NCBI GenBank assembly: GCA_031254155.1
Contig: JAIRVA010000086.1
Span: 1 to 11,703, forward strand
Length of the DNA: 11,703 nucleotides
DNA from: Propionibacteriaceae bacterium
GTDB lineage: Bacteria; Actinomycetota; Actinomycetes; Propionibacteriales; Propionibacteriaceae
Direction: 5' to 3'
In this document: positions 6,307 through 11,703 of the stretch, in pieces
How positions within the stretch are numbered: the first letter of the stretch is position 1
How the letters are laid out: each line of letters opens with the position of its first letter
Notes under the pieces: generated by a model
Databases searched by the model: none
Told to the model about the DNA's origin: nothing
The model's input: only the letters and a program-made list of their open reading frames with translations
Program-made: the position numbers and the translations under genes

Positions 6307-7488
6307 ATGCGAGAGAATGGGGACGTGTTACTGCTCCACACCGCCGACTGGCACGTCGGGAAGACCCTGAAGGGCCGCAGCCGCCTGGAGGAGCAGCGCG
6401 CCGTCCTGGCCGAGATCACCGGTATCGCGCTTAACCGCCAGGTGGACGCGGTCTTGCTTGCGGGGGACGTGTTCGACTCCGCCGCGCCCACGGCCGACGC
6501 CCAGCGGGTCGTCTACGAGACGCTGCTCACCCTCGCCCGCGCGGGGATCGAGGTCATCGTGATCGCGGGCAACCACGACCACGCCCGGACCTTCGAGGCC
6601 CTGCGGGACCTTATGGCCCAGGTCGGCATCGAGTACGCGGGGCGTCTTAGTCCGGCCACCGCGGGCGGCGTCCACCGTTTCACGGCCCGCTCGACCGGGG
6701 AGCGAGCGGTTGTCGCCCTCCTGCCGTTCCTCTCCCGCCGCGGCATCATCGGCGCGGCGGAGATCGTCACCGGGACGGAGTCGGCGAACGCGGGGCGGTA
6801 CGAGGAGTCCATCCGGGCCATCCTCGCGGGGTTGGCGGGCGGTTTCTCCCCCGAGACGGTCAACCTGGTCCTGGCCCATCTCACCACAACCGGCGGTGTG
6901 ATGGGCGGTGGCGAGCGCGAGGCACAGACCATCATGGAGTACCACGTCTCACCCGCGGTCTTCCCGCCCACGACGCAGTACGTCGCGCTCGGCCACCTCC
7001 ACCGCCGCCAGCAGATCCAGGGCCCCGGCTTCGTCCCCATCCACTACGCCGGTGCGCCGCTCGCGGTCGACTTCGGCGAGGAGAGCCACACGCCCGTCGT
7101 CTGCCTGGTCGAGGTCGCGCCCGGGTCGCGGGCGCGCGTCACCGACGTACCTCTGGCCCAGGGCCGGCGCCTCAGGACGGTCACGGGGACGGTCGAGGAG
7201 CTGGTCGCCGGGGCGCCGTACGACGGCGACTACCTGCGGGTCGTCGTCCGCGAGCCGACTCGCGCCGGCCTGCGCGACGACATTCTGGCCGCGCTGCCGG
7301 ACGCGCTCGAGATCCGGATCCACCCCGACTTCCAGGCCCACCACGAGCGCCGTCGCGCCGACCACATGGCCCGCTCGCCACATGACTTGTTTGTCGACTA
7401 CTGTGCGGAGGCCGGGCTCGCTGATCCCCGTTTGACAGCGCTGTTTGATGAATTGCTGGAGGAGAGTAATGCGACCAGTCCGGCTTGA
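6307..7488 (+). CDS. sbcD: SbcD, exonuclease subunit of the SbcCD (Mre11-Rad50 type) complex
   Basis: This is the metal-dependent phosphoesterase that, with SbcC, cuts DNA hairpins and trims blocked double-strand ends. The 393-residue protein has the full metallophosphoesterase set: D14 and H16 (TADWHVG), D54 (AGDVFD), N89-H90-D91 (AGNHD), H191 (LVLAHLTT) and GHLH at 229-232. The C-terminal part carries the capping domain and the region that binds the SbcC coiled-coil base. Family members usually begin four residues before the first HT, so GTG at 6325 (LLLHTADWH) is an attractive alternative to ATG 6307; neither has a strong ribosome site. The gene overlaps sbcC by 20 bases. The divergent sugar operon is unlikely to be functionally linked. 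Confidence 0.96.
   Translation: MRENGDVLLLHTADWHVGKTLKGRSRLEEQRAVLAEITGIALNRQVDAVLLAGDVFDSAAPTADAQRVVYETLLTLARAGIEVIVIAGNHDHARTFEALRDLMAQVGIEYAGRLSPATAGGVHRFTARSTGERAVVALLPFLSRRGIIGAAEIVTGTESANAGRYEESIRAILAGLAGGFSPETVNLVLAHLTTTGGVMGGGEREAQTIMEYHVSPAVFPPTTQYVALGHLHRRQQIQGPGFVPIHYAGAPLAVDFGEESHTPVVCLVEVAPGSRARVTDVPLAQGRRLRTVTGTVEELVAGAPYDGDYLRVVVREPTRAGLRDDILAALPDALEIRIHPDFQAHHERRRADHMARSPHDLFVDYCAEAGLADPRLTALFDELLEESNATSPA
7458..7464 (+). promoter_or_regulatory. Ribosome binding site deciding the sbcC start
   Basis: GGAGGAG lies inside the end of sbcD, four bases upstream of ATG 7469. It selects that ATG over the in-frame start at 7445 and couples translation of sbcC to sbcD. Confidence 0.85.
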
Positions 7489-10400
7489 TATCGACGGTTT
7501 CGCCTCGTTCCGGGAGCCGGCGACGGTCGACTTCGAGGGTACCGACTACCTGGCTTTCATCGGGCCGACCGGGTCCGGCAAGTCGACGGTGATCGACGCG
7601 CTGATCTTCGCGCTGTACGGCACGGCTCCGCGCTGGGGCCGGGCGGGTGCGGTGCAGTACGCGCTGGCGCCCACGAGCGTTTACGCCGCCGTCCGGTTGG
7701 TCTTCGACGTGGGTACGGCACGGTACCAGGTGGCGCGGGAACTCCGGCGTTCCGGCGTCAACGTCCAGCAGAAGACCGTCTCGCTGGAGCGGTTCCACAA
7801 CCCGGCCCAGACGACGGCGACGACGGATGAGGTCACGGTCGTGGCGTACGGCCCGCGCGACGTGACGGCGGCGGTCGAGCGCCTGCTGGGGCTCGGGTTT
7901 GACGACTTCACCAAGGCGGTCGTCCTGCCACAGGGGCGGTTCGCCGAGTTCCTGACCGCGCCGCCCAGCAACCGGCAAGAAATACTCATGAAGTTGCTGG
8001 GGGCGGAGCGGTACGACGCGATCATGCAGGCCGCGCGAAGCCGCAGCGAGGCGGCGCTCGCGGAGGTCAAGATCGGCGAGACCCTGATCGCGGAACTGGC
8101 CGGGGCGACCCCGGAGGCCGAAGTGGCCGCGGTGGCGCGGACCCGCGAGTTGGCCGCGCTCGCGACTGAGGCATCCGGGCTCCAGGCGGCGGTCGAGGCC
8201 GCGCACCGCCAGGTGGCGGACAGTGTGGGGGTGGCCGGGCGGTACCGCGACGAACTCGGCCGTCTGGCCGGGGTGACCGCCCCGGCGGGCCTCGACGACT
8301 GGCAGACCCGGGCGGAGATGATTGGGGCGGCGTTGGACCGGGCGCGGGCTGCGGAGTCGGCGGCCTCGGCGGCGTACGCGACCGCGCGGACCGCCCTCGA
8401 GGGCGCCGACGACCGGGGCGAACTCACCCGGTGGCGTGACGCCTGGGCGGACCGGGCGGGGCTGGAGACGCGCCGGCCCGCGGCCGTGGAATCCGAGCAG
8501 CGGGCGGCCCTGGCGGCGACGATGGCCGTGGCCGCGGCGGAGCGGGCCGAGGGGGAGTGGCAGGCAGCGGTCCGGGCGGAGTCGGCGGCGAACCAGGTCC
8601 GCGACGCGGCGGTGGCCGGGCTCCGTGAACTGGAAACCCGCCGGGCCGCGGTGGCCGAGGTGCGTCAGCCCGTCGGCGTTGGCGATCTCGCCCAGCGCCT
8701 CGACGCGGCTGAGTCCGCGTACCGGAGCGCCGAGGACGACCTTGCCGCGGCCCAGGCCGCCGATGACGCCGCCCGCGACCGGCTCGGTCAGGCGGGCGAC
8801 CCGGTGGTGGTGAAACAGGGACTGGACACCCTGACGCAACTGGAGCAGGTCCGCGCGGATCTCGAGACGCGGGCCGCCGCGGCACAGCGGGCGGACACGG
8901 CCGCGGACGGTGCGGCGGCGGCGCTGGCTGCGGAGGTGGCCCGCCGGGAGGCTGCCCGGGTGGTCGCGGACGAGGCCAACCTGCGGGTGACGGCCGCCGA
9001 TCTGCGCGCCCACCTCGCCCTCGGCGACGACTGCCCGGTCTGTGCGCAGGCCGTGACCCGGTTGCCGGGCCCGGTCGACCTGGGCGAGGCCGGTGAGGCG
9101 AAGGCCCGGCTGGAAGAGGCCGAGCGGGCCGTCACGGTGGCCGACCGGGCAGCCACGGCGGCGCGGCTCGCCGCCGCCCGGGCCGGGGACGCGCTTGACG
9201 CGGTCAGCACCCAGGCCGACCGGCTGCTCGTCACCCTGGGGGAGTTGCTCCGCGCCGGTGGGGAGCCGACTGAAGGTACGGCCCTCGCCGCGGCGCTCGG
9301 AGCTTGTTCGGCGGGCGTATCGGGCGAAGGTACCACTCGCCACCCGGCGTCCGACAACGACGGGGAACCCGGTGGTGGAGTGCCCGGCTCGGGACCTCGC
9401 GGGGACCGGTTCTCCGCTCACGAGGTGGCAGAGGTGTTGGGGGACCGCCGTCGGACAGGAGACAGGGGGGCCACCGACCACGTGTCTCCCCCCCTGGCAA
9501 CGAGCGACGTCCGACGAGCGATCTGGTGGCAGGACATCATCCCCCCCTGTCGAGTCTCTCTTGAGGCCCAGGCGCAGGAGTTGGCGGCCGCGCAGGCGGC
9601 GGCCGGCTCGGCCCGTACCGCCCTTGTCGCCGCGCGGCAAACCCGGGCCCAGGCGCTCGCCGCCCGCGACGCACTCCGGGCTGAGGCCGAGACCGCGTGG
9701 CCGACGCTGCGAGCGGCCCGCCAGGGCGTACTCCTCTACGGCGCCCCGACGACCGAAACCTCGCTCGCCCAGGCCTGGGCGGACTTGGCCGGGTGGGCCG
9801 CCGCCGAACTGGCCCGGCTCGAGGCGACCGACCGGCCCGCCGCGCGGGCGCGGGCCGCGGCTGCGACGAGTGAATTCACCGTCGCCGAGACGGCGCAGCG
9901 GACCCGCGCGACCGAGCGGGTACGGGCGGCTGAGGCGAGTACAGCCGCTGTCGCTGAGGCTGCCCGCCGGGCGGCCGACCTGGCCCAGGCCGACACGCGG
10001 CTCGGTGAGGTGATCCGCGGGCTCGCCTCGGCCCCGTCCGCTGACGAGGTACGTGACCGGCTCCGGGAACTCGACGCGCTCACGGCCACGGAACGGGCCG
10101 CCCTCGCCACGTTCACCAGCACCCGGCGGGACCGGGAGCGGGCCGAGGCGGCCGAACGCGAGTTCGCGGTGGGCCAGCGGGCGTACGCTGACCAGCTGCG
10201 GGCGGCGCGGGATGCGCTCATCCCCCTCGGCGTACCCCCTCTCGATCCGATGAGCCTGGCGGCCGGGTGGCGCGGGCTCCTGGCGTGGGTGGACCGGACC
10301 CGGCCCGCCGCCGAGGCGCGGCTCGCGGACGCCACCGCCGCGCTCACCGGGGCGGAGGCGGCCGTCGCCGCGGCCGGGCGGGCGCTCGTCGCCGCGGTGA

Positions 10401-11050
10401 CGGCCCACGGGGTGACGGTGGCGGGGGCGGCCCAGGTCGGTACCGCCCTGGCGGAGGCCACGGCCCGCGCGACGGACCGGCTCGCGCAGGTCCGGGCCGA
10501 CCGGGCCCGGGCGCACGAGCTCGCGGCGACGAACGCGGCGGCGACGGAACGGGCCCAGGTGGCGGGATTGCTGGCGGGCCACTTGGGGGCGCGGAACTTC
10601 CAGCGCTGGCTCGCCAACTCGGCGCTGGATGTCCTGGTCAACTCCGCTTCTGAGTCGCTGTTGGAGTTGTCCGGCGGGCAGTTCAGCCTGACGCACGAGG
10701 CGGGTGAGTTCTGGGTGATCGACCACACCGACGCCGACTCCAGGCGCTCGGTCCGGACGTTGTCGGGTGGTGAGACTTTCCAGGCCAGCCTCGCCCTGGC
10801 CTTGGCGCTGTCCGCGGAGCTGTCCACGCTCACACCGGGGTCGCCGCGGCTCGACTCGCTCTTCCTCGACGAGGGGTTCGGGTCGCTGGATCCCGACAGT
10901 CTGGAACTGGTGGCGGCCACCCTGGAACGTCTGGCCCAGGGTGACCGTTTGGTGGGGATCGTGACGCACGTCCAGGCCCTGGCCGACCGGGTACCGACAC
11001 GGTACCGCGTCAGCCGGACCAGCCGGACCTCCGTCGTGGTCCGGGAATGA
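7469..11050 (+). CDS. sbcC: SbcC, SMC-like ATPase subunit of SbcCD (Rad50 type)
   Basis: The 1193-residue protein has ATPase halves at each end joined by a long antiparallel coiled coil. The Walker A motif is GPTGSGKST (32-40), with the Q-loop near LPQGRFAEF. The zinc hook CPVC (C522, C525) dimerises two molecules at the coiled-coil tip. The signature motif LSGGE is at 1098-1102, and the Walker B is LFLDE (1131-1135) followed by the D-loop GFGSLD. It powers DNA opening so that SbcD can cut. Members are usually about 1000-1050 residues, so this one is long. Part of the extra length is residues about 613-697, a stretch rich in Gly, Pro, Arg and Asp with no heptad pattern, inserted in the arm after the hook. 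Its reading frame is open throughout. All catalytic motifs are intact, so the protein is probably functional. Confidence 0.96.
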   Translation: MRPVRLDIDGFASFREPATVDFEGTDYLAFIGPTGSGKSTVIDALIFALYGTAPRWGRAGAVQYALAPTSVYAAVRLVFDVGTARYQVARELRRSGVNVQQKTVSLERFHNPAQTTATTDEVTVVAYGPRDVTAAVERLLGLGFDDFTKAVVLPQGRFAEFLTAPPSNRQEILMKLLGAERYDAIMQAARSRSEAALAEVKIGETLIAELAGATPEAEVAAVARTRELAALATEASGLQAAVEAAHRQVADSVGVAGRYRDELGRLAGVTAPAGLDDWQTRAEMIGAALDRARAAESAASAAYATARTALEGADDRGELTRWRDAWADRAGLETRRPAAVESEQRAALAATMAVAAAERAEGEWQAAVRAESAANQVRDAAVAGLRELETRRAAVAEVRQPVGVGDLAQRLDAAESAYRSAEDDLAAAQAADDAARDRLGQAGDPVVVKQGLDTLTQLEQVRADLETRAAAAQRADTAADGAAAALAAEVARREAARVVADEANLRVTAADLRAHLALGDDCPVCAQAVTRLPGPVDLGEAGEAKARLEEAERAVTVADRAATAARLAAARAGDALDAVSTQADRLLVTLGELLRAGGEPTEGTALAAALGACSAGVSGEGTTRHPASDNDGEPGGGVPGSGPRGDRFSAHEVAEVLGDRRRTGDRGATDHVSPPLATSDVRRAIWWQDIIPPCRVSLEAQAQELAAAQAAAGSARTALVAARQTRAQALAARDALRAEAETAWPTLRAARQGVLLYGAPTTETSLAQAWADLAGWAAAELARLEATDRPAARARAAAATSEFTVAETAQRTRATERVRAAEASTAAVAEAARRAADLAQADTRLGEVIRGLASAPSADEVRDRLRELDALTATERAALATFTSTRRDRERAEAAEREFAVGQRAYADQLRAARDALIPLGVPPLDPMSLAAGWRGLLAWVDRTRPAAEARLADATAALTGAEAAVAAAGRALVAAVTAHGVTVAGAAQVGTALAEATARATDRLAQVRADRARAHELAATNAAATERAQVAGLLAGHLGARNFQRWLANSALDVLVNSASESLLELSGGQFSLTHEAGEFWVIDHTDADSRRSVRTLSGGETFQASLALALALSAELSTLTPGSPRLDSLFLDEGFGSLDPDSLELVAATLERLAQGDRLVGIVTHVQALADRVPTRYRVSRTSRTSVVVRE
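9305..9559 (+). repeat. Structured in-frame insert within sbcC
   Basis: About 255 bp (85 codons) interrupt the Ala/Glu-rich coiled-coil coding pattern between LAAALGA and SLEAQAQE. The DNA contains several inverted repeats. CACTC (9334-9338) plus CCACC (9340-9344) pair with GGTGG (9371-9375) plus GAGTG (9378-9382). CGTCGGAC (9449-9456) pairs with GTCCGACG (9509-9516), enclosing CAGGGGGG (9463-9470) with CCCCCCTG (9489-9496). GACAGGGGGG (9461-9470) also matches CCCCCCTGTC (9542-9551). GGTGGCAG is repeated directly at 9424 and 9525. No stop codon or frameshift is present. I see no target-site duplication, transposase or intein motif. The boundaries are estimates from the protein pattern. Confidence 0.6.
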
Positions 11051-11097
11051 CAACGGGCGCGATCCAGCGGCATGATGCCGCCAGACCACGCCCGTTG
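11051..11097. terminator. Nested hairpin, likely bidirectional terminator
   Basis: CAACGGGCG (11051-11059) pairs perfectly with CGCCCGTTG (11089-11097). Inside it GCGGCAT (11067-11073) pairs with ATGCCGC (11075-11081). The outer stem begins on the base after the sbcC TGA and ends ten bases before the last base of the convergent gene at 11108. There is no T-run, which is common for actinobacterial terminators. It would serve both converging transcripts. Confidence 0.75.
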
Positions 11098-11107
11098 GTG
11101 GGGTTGA

Positions 11108-11703
11108 TCAGTACCAGCCCTTGGCCTGGAAGGAGGACCAGGCGCCGCAGGGGGTACCGTACCGCCCGGTGATGTAACCCAGGCCCCAGGTGATCTGCGT
11201 GGCGGGGTTGGTCCGCCAGTCGGCGCCGGCGCTCGCCATCTTGGAGCCGGGGAGGGCCTGCGGGATGCCGTACGCACCAGAAGACTTGTTGCCAGCGTTC
11301 CAGCGCCAGCCGGACTCGCGGTTCCACAGGTTGACCAGGCAGGAGAACTGGGAATCATCCCAGCCGCGGGCGTGGACCATGTCGCGGGCGATGGCTTGGG
11401 CGGTCGCGGCGTCCGTACCGGCGGGGGCGGTGGCGGCCGGCTTGACCGGCGCGACCACGACCTTCGTACCGGTCTTCCGGACCTCGGTCACCGGTGCCGC
11501 GGTCACCTGCTCGCCCGTCTTGACCTCGGTGGCTACGACACCGTCGTGGAGGGTCTGGAGGAAGGTCTCGGTCAGGACGCCGTTGACACCGGCGGTCAGG
11601 ACGGTCACCTTGCCCTTCGTGGCGTCCGGGTCGTCGGAGTTCTCAACGGAGAACGGGATCGGCGAGTCGCGCGGGTCGGGCTGTTCCGTCACGCGGACGA
11701 TCG
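11108..11703 (-). CDS. G5-domain cell-wall protein with C-terminal SLT-type transglycosylase domain, N-terminus cut by the window edge
   Basis: The frame stays open to the window edge and the G5 domain starts at or before it, so the GTG at 11692 is not a true start and the protein continues upstream. Counting from that GTG, residues to about 77 form a G5 domain (PIPFSVENSDDPDATKGK, VLTAGVNGVL, TEVRKTGT), a module tied to peptidoglycan or glycan contact. A Pro/Ala linker (about 78-96) follows. The C-terminal 100 residues resemble the lytic transglycosylase/aggregation-promoting-factor fold, with putative catalytic E126 in LWNRESGW, SSGAYGIPQALPG, and cysteines C118 and C182 suited to a disulphide. 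The layout recalls RpfB-like proteins (DUF348, G5, muralytic domain), but the catalytic domain is SLT-like and not the classic Rpf domain. It is probably secreted and cleaves peptidoglycan; the signal peptide lies outside the window. Confidence 0.85.
   Translation of the reverse strand, partial: IVRVTEQPDPRDSPIPFSVENSDDPDATKGKVTVLTAGVNGVLTETFLQTLHDGVVATEVKTGEQVTAAPVTEVRKTGTKVVVAPVKPAATAPAGTDAATAQAIARDMVHARGWDDSQFSCLVNLWNRESGWRWNAGNKSSGAYGIPQALPGSKMASAGADWRTNPATQITWGLGYITGRYGTPCGAWSSFQAKGWY

Noticed and set aside
9305..9559. The sbcC insert as an intein or a frameshifted pseudogene segment
   Set aside because: It is far too short for an intein and has no intein-like splice residues; the frame is open and all downstream catalytic motifs are in frame.
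7181..11089. A 1302-codon open frame on the minus strand across sbcC
   Set aside because: It is the antisense shadow of the very GC-rich sbcC gene; its Arg/Gly/Pro-rich product shows no domain, and sbcC has all Rad50-family motifs.
11690..11692. GTG at 11692 as the true start of the G5/transglycosylase gene
   Set aside because: The same frame continues to the window edge and the G5 domain appears to begin upstream of this codon.

Overview
This is a high-GC, GTG-start-rich stretch of an actinobacterial chromosome. The grounds are the codon use, an Ala/Arg-rich proteome, a CUT1 sugar operon with its LacI-type regulator but no ATPase, and a secreted G5/transglycosylase protein. The species cannot be named. 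The window is almost fully coding; the longest gap between genes is about 205 bp.

Left end (1-1700). A partial prepilin peptidase gene reads leftward out of the window. Next to it, on the plus strand, is a complete tRNA-Arg(ACG) with a good promoter. A leftward toxin-antitoxin pair follows: a Phd/YefM-type antitoxin and a PIN-domain (VapC-like) ribonuclease. The last ten codons and stop of the toxin are encoded on the antisense strand of the tRNA 3' half. This segment is clearly less GC-rich than the rest, which suggests a transferred module lodged against the tRNA.

Centre (1699-6240). A four-gene operon on the minus strand encodes, in order of transcription, a lipoprotein solute-binding protein, two MalF/MalG-type permeases and a LacI-family repressor. 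A perfect 14-bp LacI-family operator lies at the predicted transcription start. A perfect 15-bp inverted repeat sits between the binding-protein gene and the first permease gene. The importer is probably for an oligosaccharide; the operator type and binding-protein sequence hint at cellobiose/beta-glucoside-like systems, and a shared MsiK-like ATPase is presumably encoded elsewhere.

Right (6307-11050). The sbcD-sbcC pair encodes the Mre11/Rad50-type nuclease-ATPase complex that opens DNA hairpins and processes ends. All core motifs are intact. The distal coiled-coil arm of SbcC carries an in-frame stretch of about 85 residues (about 9305-9559) that does not look like coiled coil. Its DNA is full of inverted repeats, including sets that can pair in alternative ways. 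This is the most unusual object in the window.

Right edge (11051-11703). A nested hairpin directly after the sbcC stop probably acts as a bidirectional terminator. Beyond it, a convergent, truncated gene encodes a G5-domain plus SLT-type transglycosylase cell-wall protein.

No CRISPR array, IS element, rRNA or complete new defence system is visible. The findings worth following are the structured insert in sbcC, the tRNA/toxin overlap, the operon's internal hairpin, and an excess of the tetranucleotide GTAC.
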